Below, piece by piece: positions 8,631 through 16,627 of a stretch of DNA of 27,842 bases (position 1 is the first letter of the stretch; every line of letters starts with the position of its first letter). The translations under genes and the position numbers were made by a program. The stretch comes from Lachnospiraceae bacterium UBA2860 (GTDB lineage: Bacteria > Bacillota > Clostridia > Lachnospirales > Lachnospiraceae), in the NCBI GenBank assembly GCA_002350625.1, contig DEFE01000041.1, positions 25,793 through 53,634 on the forward strand, given 5' to 3'. Below the pieces are notes generated by a model. That model was not told the DNA's origin and made no database searches. It was given only the letters and a program-made list of their open reading frames with translations.

Positions 8631-8657
8631 AAAAAGGGGAGCAATTGCAGCTCCCCT
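8631..8657 (-). terminator. Intrinsic terminator between convergent units
   Basis: An 8-bp stem (8635-8642 with 8650-8657, GGGGAGC/GCTCCCC plus A-T) encloses a 7-nt loop. On the minus strand it is followed by a T run (A run at 8630-8635 on the plus strand), so it best ends the leftward kinase/solute-binding/ZIP operon. The plus side has only a short T-rich tail but could also stop the YolD transcript. Confidence 0.8.
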
Positions 8658-8677
8658 CCTTCTTGAGGATCATGACA

Positions 8678-8982
8678 TCAGCCCAGGGCTACGTCCAATA
8701 TCATCATGAGCACAAAGCCTGAACTGAATGCTACGGTTCCCCAGTTGGAATGCTTTCCTTCCGACATCTCCGGGATCAGTTCCTCCACGACGACATAGAA
8801 CATCGCCCCTGCCGCAAATGCCAGCAGATATGGAAGTAATGACGAGATTAAGCCCGAGGCCAGAATGGTTACTAAGGCTGCGGCGTGTTAGAGATCGTAT
8901 CCTTGAGGAAGAATACCATTGCCGCGCCGAGAGACGTCCCGAAAAAAGGCAGCAGGACACCGCTGAGGATCTGCAGCTTCAT
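8678..8982 (-). pseudogene. ZIP family metal transporter remnant with internal deletion
   Basis: Two ends of a ZIP transporter are joined out of frame. The 5' part starts with an ATG overlapping the solute-binding gene stop (ATGA) and reads LSGVLLPFFGTSLGAAMVFF, typical of the first ZIP helix, then hits a stop after about 36 codons. In another frame, about 70 codons then read LLPYLLAFAAGAMFYVVVEE, followed by LIPE, GKHSNWGT and DVALG, which is the normal ZIP C-terminus ending at a TGA at 8678. ZIP proteins are about 260 residues; about 150 from the middle, including the metal-binding helices, are missing. The junction lies near 8884-8895. A sequencing error cannot explain the loss of about 450 bp. 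The terminator just downstream is intact. Confidence 0.85.
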
Positions 8983-10268
8983 TCTTCGAAAGTCCCGTAT
9001 TTGCTGACCGCTTCATCGATCGTGACGGCTCCGGTTCCGACCAGATAAGCTGTAATCCGCACCTGTACGGCAAGAGGATCCTTGATGCCGATCACCTCCG
9101 GAGACAGTACGCGTTCCGCAGGCACCTGAGAGAATGGTTCATATACAGAGTCAAATGAAAGATCTGTTGTCGGCGTAACCAGACGTTTCACCGAAGCCAT
9201 CTTGTTCAATTCTTCACGGGTAATCAGGAAGCGCATAAACTCATTGGTCATGTCCAGGTTGTCGCAGGTTTTATTGACAGAGAATTCCACAGACGGGCTG
9301 TCTACAAAGTAACCTCCGGTTTCTGACAGCGGAATGGGAACGAATATGTAAGTGAACGGCGCTTTGGAAAATGCCTCGGACTGGCTCTCCCGTTTCCCGG
9401 TTCCGGACACGGTATCTCCCGTGCAGATCATCATGGGAACATCCCCTTCAAAGAATCGAAGGATGACCTCTGTATAATTGTCGCTGATCTCGCCGCATTT
9501 TTCCAGATTGATATAGCCTTTATCGATCAGCTGCATCATCGCCTCAAGTCCTCCGCGCATGCACTCGCCTGCGGAGGTTTCCATATCATTGGCCGCCTGG
9601 AGCTCTTCGGGATGATCGGCGAGAGCGGCCAGGACTTCGGGATATACCAGTATGTTCATCAGGCAGCCGGAAGAATCCGCGCTGTAGCCCATCATCGGGC
9701 TTTCATATCCCTTGCTGAGAAATGCCTCGCATACAGCCAGCAGCTCTTCCCAGGTTGTCGGCACCTGAAGTCCTTCCTTCTCAAACAGGTCCTTGTTCAC
9801 CAGCATGCCGTAGTTTCTGGCAAATATCGGCACCATTCCTAATTGCCCGTCGGCGTCATAGCTGAGAAGGCTTGGACGAATGCATTCCAGGTCCAGCCCG
9901 AGCTCAGGATCTGAAAGATCCTCCATGTGATCGATGGCGGTGGTATATTGTTCATTCCCGAACATCCATGGACCGGAGAAGAATATATTCGGGGCGCTGT
10001 TGCTTTCCAGGATCGTTCCAAGCAGGTTGTTGTAGTCATCCGGCTTCAGATAGCTCAGCTCAACATTGGGGTAAAAATCATTGAAGCTGTCAAATTCCGC
10101 TTCCAGGGCCTCAAAGTTTGAATAGGTTCCGACCACAGTGATTTCGCAGCTGGTGTCTGTATCCAGCATCGGCTGAAAGTCCTCAGATTCTGCCATGACC
10201 TGGGAACTCAGGGCCAGCGATGCAATAACTAGTAAGGTCGTCCGGATAGTACAAAGCTTTTTTTTCAT
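8979..10268 (-). CDS. Extracellular solute-binding protein (family 1), paired with sensor kinase
   Basis: Protein of 429 residues resembling sugar-type ABC solute-binding proteins: ITVVGTYSNFEALEAEFDSFNDFYPN, then APNIFFSGPWM, NKDLFEKEGLQVPTTWEELL and a SVEFSVNKTCDN segment. The N-terminus has a basic start, a hydrophobic core and a VMA cleavage site near residue 26. There is no lipobox cysteine, unusual for a Gram-positive binding protein, so it is either released or kept by an uncleaved signal. No permease or ATPase gene lies nearby. Its ATG overlaps the kinase stop (ATGA) and its own stop overlaps the ZIP remnant start. I infer a sensory role: ligand capture and presentation to the kinase. 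The ligand is unknown. Confidence 0.85.
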   Translation of the reverse strand: MKKKLCTIRTTLLVIASLALSSQVMAESEDFQPMLDTDTSCEITVVGTYSNFEALEAEFDSFNDFYPNVELSYLKPDDYNNLLGTILESNSAPNIFFSGPWMFGNEQYTTAIDHMEDLSDPELGLDLECIRPSLLSYDADGQLGMVPIFARNYGMLVNKDLFEKEGLQVPTTWEELLAVCEAFLSKGYESPMMGYSADSSGCLMNILVYPEVLAALADHPEELQAANDMETSAGECMRGGLEAMMQLIDKGYINLEKCGEISDNYTEVILRFFEGDVPMMICTGDTVSGTGKRESQSEAFSKAPFTYIFVPIPLSETGGYFVDSPSVEFSVNKTCDNLDMTNEFMRFLITREELNKMASVKRLVTPTTDLSFDSVYEPFSQVPAERVLSPEVIGIKDPLAVQVRITAYLVGTGAVTIDEAVSKYGTFEE

Positions 10269-12811
10269 TTTCCCTGTTCCTCCTTTATTCTGCGAATCTC
10301 TTTAATAACAATTGACAGGTCAATCGGTTTGGCGATATGTCCGTTCATTCCCGCCTTCAGACATTCCGCCACGTTTTCAGAGAAAGCATCTGCAGTCATG
10401 GCGATAATGGGAATGGATGAAGCCCACTTGTTGTCCAGCTCGCGTATGCTTCGTGTCGCATCGAGGCCGTTCATTTCCGGCATCTGAACATCCATAAAAA
10501 TCAGGTCATAGCTGCCTTCCTCGGCCTCTGCCATTTTTTCAACACAGATCCTTCCGTTCTCCGCCCGTTCTGTTGTGATGCCAAACATACTCAGCATGGC
10601 GGAGATGATCTTCCAGTTAACGACGTTATCTTCCGCGATCAGGATATTCATTCCGGCCAGATCGGAATAGTCATCCTCCTGTTCCAAAGACTTAACCTCT
10701 GTCCCGAGCAGCTCATTGATTTTCTCATATAGCTTGGAGCGGAACAGCGGTTTGGCGATAAATCCGTTCGCTCCTGCTTCCTTCGCCGCGTCTTCGATGT
10801 CGGACCAGTCATATGCAGAGGTAAGCAGGATGGGAATGTCGGCGCTTATTTCGGCACGGATGCGGCTGATCGTCTCGACGCCGTTCATCTCCGGCATCTT
10901 CCAGTCCAGAATGATCACGTCGTAATCCTTTCCGGATTCATGCCGCTGCCGGGCCATTTTCAGCGCTTCCATGCCGGTTCTCGCCATCTCTGCGCGGACA
11001 CCCAGCGATTCCAGCGTATCCGCCGCGGTTTCCAGCAGAATCGGGTCATCATCTGCAATCAGGACATCAACATCATCGATCTTCATCTCCTCCAATTGCT
11101 TTTCAGCGACAGGAAGCTCCAGCGTAATGATAAAGGTTGTTCCTTCTCCGACTTCGCTCCGGCAGTCGATCGTCCCGTCCATCAGTTCGACCATCTGCCT
11201 GGTAATCGCAAGCCCGAGCCCGGTCCCCTGTATACTGTTGACCCGGCTGTCCGTCTGTCTGGAAAACGGCTGGTACATCTTTTCCATGAATTCGGGACTC
11301 ATGCCGATCCCGGTGTCCGAAACGCAATAGATCAGCTTAATGTATCCTTCTCTTTCACATTCCTCCTCCCGCAGATCCACAGACACGCTGCCGCCCGGCA
11401 GTGTGTATTTGATGGCGTTGGAAAGAATATTGATATATATCTGGTTCAGCCGCAGCTGATCCGCGTACAGATATTCTTTCTCCATGCGGTTGATCCGGAA
11501 GTTGAAATCAATATTCTTCTCCTTGACCATGGGCTGAGACAAATTCATCAGGTTCTGCACGGTCTCTACGATGGAGAAGGTCATCGGACTCATGTTGAGT
11601 TTTCCGCTCTCCACCTTGGAGATATCCAGAATATCATTGATCAGCGTCAGAAGATGGTTGCTGGCCAGGCTGATCTTTCTCAGATTTTCCGCTACGGCTT
11701 CCTGATCATCCAGCTTTTTTTCGGCAATCGTGGTCAAGCCGATAATCGCATTCATCGGGGTGCGGATATCGTGAGACATCGTCGAGAGGAAATCGGTTTT
11801 TGCCTTATTGGCTGCCCCTGCTTCCCTGGCCATGACCCGAAGCTTTTTGTTGAAGGAATGCATATAGATGAAGTCCATCACAAGGAGGAGCAGCAGTCCG
11901 AATGTAATGACCCCGACCAGAGTCCAGTTCTCGGCATTTGCGTTCAGGTCACTGACCGGCGCAAGACTCAGCAGCACCCAGCCTTTCGTGGAAGTAAGAG
12001 GCGTATGGGCAGCGATACATTCCCTGCCCCTTGAATCCAGCATGGTAAACGAGCCTGTTTCGGACAGGATCTTCTCAAACAGCTGCTGCTGCACCGAAAT
12101 TCCCGGCTGATTATATGATTTATAGAACTCAAAGAAGCTGGCGTTTTTAAAAGAGTGGCCCCGGATGACATAGTTGCTCTCCGTGTCAATGATGGAAATA
12201 TCTTCATTCTCATACTCTTCCTGGGGAAAAACCCATTTTTCCTGCAGATTGGATATGGGAACGACGCGCAGCAGATAAGCCTGCTTCATCTCTCCGGTTT
12301 CCGCGTCCTTCACTGTGATCCGGTTGCAGAAAGCCAGAGACTGTTCTCCGCTTATGGGATTCGTATAGGTCCGGGTGATGTTGATCGCCGTGCCGAGATC
12401 TGCGATCCATGACCCGTCCCCGAGCAGATCCATCCGCTTATAGGAAACCTCATAATTGTCAGCGCTGTTCGCCACGGGCTGTGTCGAAAATCCTGTCAGA
12501 GTTTCCGTATCGATCACGTGGACCGAAGTATCGGACTTCGCATGGGCAGCCCTGACAAAGTCCGCCGCTTCTTCCAGTGTCAGCTCCCGGCTGTTAATAT
12601 ATTGTGCCCAGTTGTCACAGATTCTCTGCTCCCCTTCGAGATAGTTTCCCGTCACTTGTTCCATGGCGATCGTCGAGTTGACAAAATGCTCCACCTGGTT
12701 CCGGTAGTTTTCTTTTCTCTCATAGCTGGAATACAGGGCAACGAAAGCAAGTATAACCCCCATTAAGGCTATATTCGCTATGACAATCCATGATATCTTC
12801 AGACGGCTCAT
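10265..12811 (-). CDS. Hybrid sensor histidine kinase with two receiver domains
   Basis: Membrane sensor of about 848 residues. TM1 is at about 7-29 and TM2 at about 297-317, enclosing a 270-residue outside domain that looks Cache-like. The HisKA domain has SHDIRTPMNAIIG with phospho-acceptor His347. The ATPase domain has an N box (NILSNAIKY), DTGIGM and GTGLGLAI. Two receivers follow, with phospho-acceptor Asp near 636 (ILDWKMPEMNG) and 774 (FMDVQMPEMNG). There is no DNA-binding output or HPt domain, so an unseen HPt/regulator partner is likely. The ATG at 12811 has GGAGGA 9 nt upstream; a longer frame to 12871 lacks support. Its stop overlaps the solute-binding gene by ATGA. Confidence 0.93.
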   Translation of the reverse strand: MSRLKISWIVIANIALMGVILAFVALYSSYERKENYRNQVEHFVNSTIAMEQVTGNYLEGEQRICDNWAQYINSRELTLEEAADFVRAAHAKSDTSVHVIDTETLTGFSTQPVANSADNYEVSYKRMDLLGDGSWIADLGTAINITRTYTNPISGEQSLAFCNRITVKDAETGEMKQAYLLRVVPISNLQEKWVFPQEEYENEDISIIDTESNYVIRGHSFKNASFFEFYKSYNQPGISVQQQLFEKILSETGSFTMLDSRGRECIAAHTPLTSTKGWVLLSLAPVSDLNANAENWTLVGVITFGLLLLLVMDFIYMHSFNKKLRVMAREAGAANKAKTDFLSTMSHDIRTPMNAIIGLTTIAEKKLDDQEAVAENLRKISLASNHLLTLINDILDISKVESGKLNMSPMTFSIVETVQNLMNLSQPMVKEKNIDFNFRINRMEKEYLYADQLRLNQIYINILSNAIKYTLPGGSVSVDLREEECEREGYIKLIYCVSDTGIGMSPEFMEKMYQPFSRQTDSRVNSIQGTGLGLAITRQMVELMDGTIDCRSEVGEGTTFIITLELPVAEKQLEEMKIDDVDVLIADDDPILLETAADTLESLGVRAEMARTGMEALKMARQRHESGKDYDVIILDWKMPEMNGVETISRIRAEISADIPILLTSAYDWSDIEDAAKEAGANGFIAKPLFRSKLYEKINELLGTEVKSLEQEDDYSDLAGMNILIAEDNVVNWKIISAMLSMFGITTERAENGRICVEKMAEAEEGSYDLIFMDVQMPEMNGLDATRSIRELDNKWASSIPIIAMTADAFSENVAECLKAGMNGHIAKPIDLSIVIKEIRRIKEEQGK

Positions 12812-12895
12812 TTCAGCAGTTCCTCCAAACATCAGTTGCCGCGATCGTGAAATAGTCGTACCTGTCAGCACACCACTGTCTGAATGCGTAAAAGT

Positions 12896-12934
12896 AAAAA
12901 GGCATAGGGTACGGAACCACCGAATCCTATTGCC
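12896..12934 (-). terminator. Terminator-like hairpin before the kinase gene
   Basis: On the minus strand GGCAATAGG pairs with CCTATGCC (12934-12926 with 12908-12901, one bulged base), then a TTTTTACTTTT tail follows. It could end the upstream diguanylate cyclase transcript. A good promoter lies upstream of it (12978-13006), so it would also sit in the kinase leader as a possible attenuator. Confidence 0.6.
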
Positions 12935-12949
12935 TTATGAATACTATTG
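12917..12949 (-). repeat. Tandem imperfect repeat in the kinase leader
   Basis: Read on the minus strand, CAATAGTATTCATAAGG is followed at once by CAATAGGATTCGGTGG. The two copies share CAATAG-ATTC---GG. The second copy forms part of the hairpin stem. This may be a protein or RNA recognition site; I do not recognise a known riboswitch. Confidence 0.5.
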
Positions 12950-12977
12950 ACTTTTGGGATTGTCCCATGGCATTTTC

Positions 12978-13006
12978 AGTATAAAACAGGTCTGAGCATT
13001 TTACAA
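12978..13006 (-). promoter_or_regulatory. Promoter of the kinase/solute-binding operon
   Basis: On the minus strand -35 TTGTAA (13006-13001) and -10 TATACT (12983-12978) are separated by 17 bp. It would give a leader of about 160 nt before the kinase ATG at 12811. Confidence 0.55.
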
Positions 13007-13028
13007 TAGTTCATCTTAAGTACCGGTT

Positions 13029-14144
13029 TTATCTGTGCCGTCTGTCTATTCCGGATGTCCTGTAATAGTTGCTTTTGGATTCATACATTCTTTTGTCAGC
13101 CGCTTTCAGCATGGAATTAAAATCATCAAATTCTTTGTCTGCAGCAAAGCCATAGGAGATCGAGATCCCATTCACATATTTCCCTTTCCACTCTCTTCCG
13201 TTTTTCTCCAGCTGCTGCAGACATTCCGCAGCCGTGTCCTCCGTATCTTCCATAATCACACAAAACTCATCACCGCCGATCCGATAAATCGAATCAACGT
13301 CTTTAAAGCTCTTTCGGAGGCATTCGGCTGATCCGATAATCAGTTCATCACCCGCTTCGTGGCCGTAAGTATCATTCAGTTTTTTCAGGCCGTTGATGTC
13401 CGCCATGATCACGCAGCAGCCTGCAGGCATATTCTCCATCAGATGATCAATTTTCAGCGAATAAGCACGTCTGTTCTGAAGGCCTGTCATCTGATCATAA
13501 TTGGCATATCTGGTCTGCTCTTCTGCCAGCCTCGCATTGGTTTCCGCCAATTGTAAAGCGGCCTCGGCATAATAATATCGTTCGAACCTGGCCTTGTTGA
13601 CAAAAAAGCCCAGCACAAAGCCCACAGATGAGAAGATGAGCAGATTGACCAGAGTCCATCTGAATATTTCGGGTTCCATACTTATTTTCCCGATGACCGC
13701 GAACGCTGCTGCATTGATGAGAAGTATCATCAATGTCGTCAGACTGTCACAGATAAAAAACACGGGAACGATAAGTACTGAGGCAAAAATGATGATCGTC
13801 TTTGGCGCAAGATGCCGTGCAATCCCGATCCCGGCGCCAAGAAGCGCAAAATCTACGGCAAAGATGATCAGCGGAATCAGCCATGAGACTCTGGGTGCGG
13901 CAAAAATCGCCAGCACCAGTGCCGCGACGCAGATGACAAACGAAACAAGATATATATTCCGGCATAACACGAAGTCCGGGACTTTTGCAAAAGACATCAT
14001 CATGCAGTAGAACCAGTAGACCATCTGCGCTGCAGCCCATATGATGGCGAATTTCCGGTTTTCCCCCATGACCTGTTCTTTAATATGCTTATAATGGTCG
14101 TTTGATGTCTCGTAAAACAAAAAACGCCTTATTCCTTTACCCAA
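13029..14144 (-). CDS. Membrane-bound diguanylate cyclase (GGDEF)
   Basis: Protein of 371 residues expected to make cyclic di-GMP at the membrane. About six membrane helices fall between residues 34 and 182, then a short coiled linker (ALQLAETNARLAEEQTRYAN), then a GGDEF domain from DQMTGLQNRRA. The active motif GGDEF is intact at 290-294 and ADINGLKKLNDTYGHEAGD is conserved. The inhibitory I-site position reads KDVD instead of RxxD, so product feedback may be weak. The start is a TTG at 14144 with AAGGGGGAA upstream; RFLFYETSNDHYKHIKE after it resembles the usual N-terminus of such cyclases. It follows the GNAT gene by 34 bp, so the two are likely co-transcribed. Confidence 0.92.
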   Translation of the reverse strand: MGKGIRRFLFYETSNDHYKHIKEQVMGENRKFAIIWAAAQMVYWFYCMMMSFAKVPDFVLCRNIYLVSFVICVAALVLAIFAAPRVSWLIPLIIFAVDFALLGAGIGIARHLAPKTIIIFASVLIVPVFFICDSLTTLMILLINAAAFAVIGKISMEPEIFRWTLVNLLIFSSVGFVLGFFVNKARFERYYYAEAALQLAETNARLAEEQTRYANYDQMTGLQNRRAYSLKIDHLMENMPAGCCVIMADINGLKKLNDTYGHEAGDELIIGSAECLRKSFKDVDSIYRIGGDEFCVIMEDTEDTAAECLQQLEKNGREWKGKYVNGISISYGFAADKEFDDFNSMLKAADKRMYESKSNYYRTSGIDRRHR

Positions 14145-14178
14145 TTGGATTCCCCCTTGAGAACAGGTGCACCTTCCT

Positions 14179-14958
14179 TTACGCTTCCTCTGTCCGGTTC
14201 AAATCGTCCACGATACGTATCGGCTTTGCTGTCATTTCTACCCAGGCGGGTATGAATCCGCTCTTGACAGCATTCCGCACTGATCGGATATTCGACCACG
14301 CAGAGCAATAAAACGGCACTTTGCCGTGCTTCAGGATTTCCTTAGCGAGGATAATGGTAAGCGCAGATGCAATTCCGCGCCGCCTGTAATCCGGCAGAAC
14401 ATCCACACCGATCTGCCACATGTCAGAACAATCAGCCGAGCATCCTGCCAGGCCGACCAGTTTCCCCTGATCATAGGCGCCGACCCCGAGAACATCCAGC
14501 TGTTTCCTGTCCTTGCAAAGAGCATTACTCCACTTAGGAAGATACAGTGCTTCAAAATCGGATGGTCCAAGAATCATCGTCTTATAGGCGCAGCCCTGAT
14601 CCTGAACCCTGTTTGCGTCAAACAGATAATACTCCGCCATAAAACAAATCTTATGTCCTTTTTCCATCAGGCGTTCATTCAGCCAATGCATGTTCGGGGT
14701 CTCGAAGCAATGATAAAACACATACCGCCCGATATACTCGCTCACCGGATCTGATACTTCATCCGTCACCGCAGCCACGACATTGTTCCCATAGGAAACA
14801 AGGGTGCATGTAATCGGCAGTTTGTAATACTTACGGGCATTCACACCGAGATGAAAGGGAACTGTCACGTTTTGATTCTTTAGAAAATCATCCGCTGCAC
14901 ATCCGATATCTTCTGCGGATTGCCTCATGGCGATTCTGAGCATTTCCTGCTTTGTCAC
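14179..14958 (-). CDS. GNAT family N-acetyltransferase
   Basis: Protein of 259 residues whose C-terminal half is a GNAT domain: LGVGAYDQGKLVGLAGCSAD, then IGVDVLPDYRRRGIASALT, where RRRGIA is the acetyl-CoA pyrophosphate loop, then the late helix with SAWSNIRSVRNAVKSGF. The N-terminal 120 residues are less conserved and may form a pseudo-GNAT or substrate domain. It starts at a GTG with GGAGGGGGGAAA just upstream. The extended -10 TGATATAAT lies about 72 bp before it. It precedes the diguanylate cyclase in what looks like one transcript. The acceptor is unknown. Confidence 0.85.
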   Translation of the reverse strand: MTKQEMLRIAMRQSAEDIGCAADDFLKNQNVTVPFHLGVNARKYYKLPITCTLVSYGNNVVAAVTDEVSDPVSEYIGRYVFYHCFETPNMHWLNERLMEKGHKICFMAEYYLFDANRVQDQGCAYKTMILGPSDFEALYLPKWSNALCKDRKQLDVLGVGAYDQGKLVGLAGCSADCSDMWQIGVDVLPDYRRRGIASALTIILAKEILKHGKVPFYCSAWSNIRSVRNAVKSGFIPAWVEMTAKPIRIVDDLNRTEEA

Positions 14959-15029
14959 TTTCCCCCCTCCGGCTTACGCTTTGCAGCAAGCTTTCCGCCT
15001 GTTTTCCAGCCTTAGCTTGATATGCTATT

Positions 15030-15038
15030 ATTATATCA
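15030..15038 (-). promoter_or_regulatory. Extended -10 promoter of the GNAT/GGDEF unit
   Basis: The minus strand reads TGATATAAT, a perfect TATAAT with an upstream TG. No strong -35 is seen. For the divergent DUF5131 gene a weak plus-strand pair, TTGATA (15017-15022) and TATTTT (15040-15045) with 17 bp between, overlaps it. Confidence 0.6.
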
Positions 15039-15097
15039 TTATTTTGGCAAAGCACCATCACACCTTTTAGAAGGTGTAGTGAAAGAAGGCTGCTCCT

Positions 15098-15910
15098 ATG
15101 TATGAACAACTCAGTCTTTTTCCTTCGTCCGCGGCAGCAGATCCGCGGTCTCCGGCAACTGTTACATGGAATGGCATCCACGGATGCACGCGCCATTCTG
15201 CGGGCTGCCTGCATTGCTACATGTTTCGTCGGGATGAGTCCGTCGGCAATGACCCGACGGTCGTCAGAAAAACGCAAAGCTTCAATCTCCCGGTCAGGCG
15301 GTTCCATGCCGGCAAATATAAGGGTCTCTATAAGGTACCGGCCGGTTCCCAGATCTATACTTGTTTCTCTTCCGACTTCTTCCACAAAGATGCAGATGAC
15401 TGGAGGCCTGAGATGTGGGACATGATGCGGGAACGCTCCGATTGTACTTTCTTCATGATTACAAAAAGGCCTGAGCGGATCAAAGATCATTTGCCGTCTG
15501 ACTGGAATGAGGGATGGCATCATGTGACAATAGCGGTCACCTGTGAGAACCAGGCAATGGCAGACAGGCGTCTTCCGGTTTACCTGTCCCTCCCCCTCTC
15601 TCATTATGCCGTGATGGTGGAGCCGATGCTGACCGCTGTAAATCTCAGACCTTTCTTTAACAAATACCTGAAAGATGGCAGGCCTTTGATAGAAGCTGTA
15701 TCTGTCGGCGGGGAATCCGGACCCGAGGCCAGGCCTTGCGACTATGCCTGGGTTCTCGACCTGCATAAGCAGTGCGTGGAAAGCAGAGTCTCTTTTTCTT
15801 ACCACCAGACCGGTGCAAGACTGATCAAAAGCGGGAAGGAATACCTGATTCCACGTAAACGCCAGCACGAGCAGGCACATAAAGCGCATCTGGATTTTGA
15901 CGGGACTTAA
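15098..15910 (+). CDS. DUF5131 family protein (phage Gp37/Gp68-like)
   Basis: Protein of 270 residues matching the DUF5131 pattern: WNGIHGCTRHSAGCLHCY with Cys30, Cys37 and Cys40, then SQIYTCFSSDFFH, FFMITKRPERI, VTCENQAMADRRLP, VMVEPML and SVGGESGPEARP. The family is described from phage and bacterial genomes as radical SAM-like with an odd cysteine spacing; the reaction is unknown. A weak AAGAAGG lies before the ATG. Its stop overlaps the stop of the convergent AlkD-like gene by three bases (15908-15910 versus 15907-15909). It may be a phage-derived or repair-linked accessory gene, but no other phage gene is near. Confidence 0.82.
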   Translation: MYEQLSLFPSSAAADPRSPATVTWNGIHGCTRHSAGCLHCYMFRRDESVGNDPTVVRKTQSFNLPVRRFHAGKYKGLYKVPAGSQIYTCFSSDFFHKDADDWRPEMWDMMRERSDCTFFMITKRPERIKDHLPSDWNEGWHHVTIAVTCENQAMADRRLPVYLSLPLSHYAVMVEPMLTAVNLRPFFNKYLKDGRPLIEAVSVGGESGPEARPCDYAWVLDLHKQCVESRVSFSYHQTGARLIKSGKEYLIPRKRQHEQAHKAHLDFDGT

Positions 15911-16608
15911 GCTGTCGGTCTTACCCTCAAACTCTTTAGATATTCCTTCTGTGCCGGCGTGATCCTGTAGCTTTCCACTGCTTTCTGAATCGTCTTATGA
16001 TGAGTCCACACTTCCAGCCTCTGCTCTTCGATAAACGGAAGAACTGCCTCATACTGTTTTGCCAAAGCTGTGGCAAAATACCAGGCGATCATCATTTTGA
16101 CATAATATTCATCGGATTTGACCTCTGCCACTAATTCCGGGTATGCAGGGGAAAAATCTTCGTCCAGAAAGTGCTCCATCAGCATCTTGATGCCAAAGCG
16201 GATCGTATAAGTCTGATGAGATTTTATCCAATTTCGAATGGATCCGAGTAATTCTGTCCTGTATTTTTTGAATATCTTTGGAGACATCTGGTCACAGGTC
16301 GCCCAGTTATCAACATAGGGAAGAAAGCTGTCCACCCTTTTCAGGCAGGCTTCGTAATCCTTCATCTCCGATAGAATAAATGCGTGGAGCTGGTTCTCAT
16401 CGAAGTATGTGTGCGGCAGGTCATCTAAAAAAGCACTGACATCAGTTCTTCTGCCTGCCTGCTTTGCAAGTTTGCGTAATTCCGGCGTCCGGACGCCTAT
16501 CATCGTGTCCGAATCATAAGAAGGAATCAGCCTGCTCTGAAAATCACGATACTTAACATCCTGTAAACGGAACAGTTCCGTTCTGATCTCATCTGTAATC
16601 ATTCCCAA
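15907..16608 (-). CDS. AlkD-like DNA alkylation repair protein
   Basis: HEAT-repeat protein of 233 residues like AlkD, a DNA glycosylase removing alkylated bases without base flipping. Conserved segments are MIGVRTPELRKLAK near the N-terminus, VDNWATCDQM (the Trp and Asp of the active cleft), YYVKMMIAWYFA and THHKTIQKAVESYRI near the C-terminus. The first codon is TTG at 16608 with AGGAAA 10 nt upstream; an ATG two codons later (16602) is also possible. It lies 19 bp after the LOG-family gene and is probably transcribed with it. No LexA box was seen near it. Confidence 0.88.
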   Translation of the reverse strand: MGMITDEIRTELFRLQDVKYRDFQSRLIPSYDSDTMIGVRTPELRKLAKQAGRRTDVSAFLDDLPHTYFDENQLHAFILSEMKDYEACLKRVDSFLPYVDNWATCDQMSPKIFKKYRTELLGSIRNWIKSHQTYTIRFGIKMLMEHFLDEDFSPAYPELVAEVKSDEYYVKMMIAWYFATALAKQYEAVLPFIEEQRLEVWTHHKTIQKAVESYRITPAQKEYLKSLRVRPTA

Positions 16609-16627
16609 AAGTCCGCTCTTTCCTGCT

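Noticed and set aside
8670..8960. 96-residue open frame on the minus strand
   Set aside because: It is a third frame across the ZIP remnant; its residues have no ZIP similarity, while the two other frames do.
10940..12034. 364-residue open frame on the plus strand
   Set aside because: Antisense shadow of the hybrid kinase, rich in His/Gln/Arg and without recognisable motifs.
12896..13006. Cyclic di-GMP riboswitch in the kinase leader
   Set aside because: Suggested by the GGDEF neighbour, but the GEMM core (GGCAAA and GACGCAAAGCC-type segments) is not present.
14888..15889. 333-residue open frame on the minus strand
   Set aside because: It lies antisense to the DUF5131 gene and runs across the promoter region into the GNAT gene; the plus-strand frame has clear family motifs.
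15098..15910. Prophage remnant suggested by the DUF5131 gene
   Set aside because: No integrase, structural, lysis or attachment sequences were found around it.
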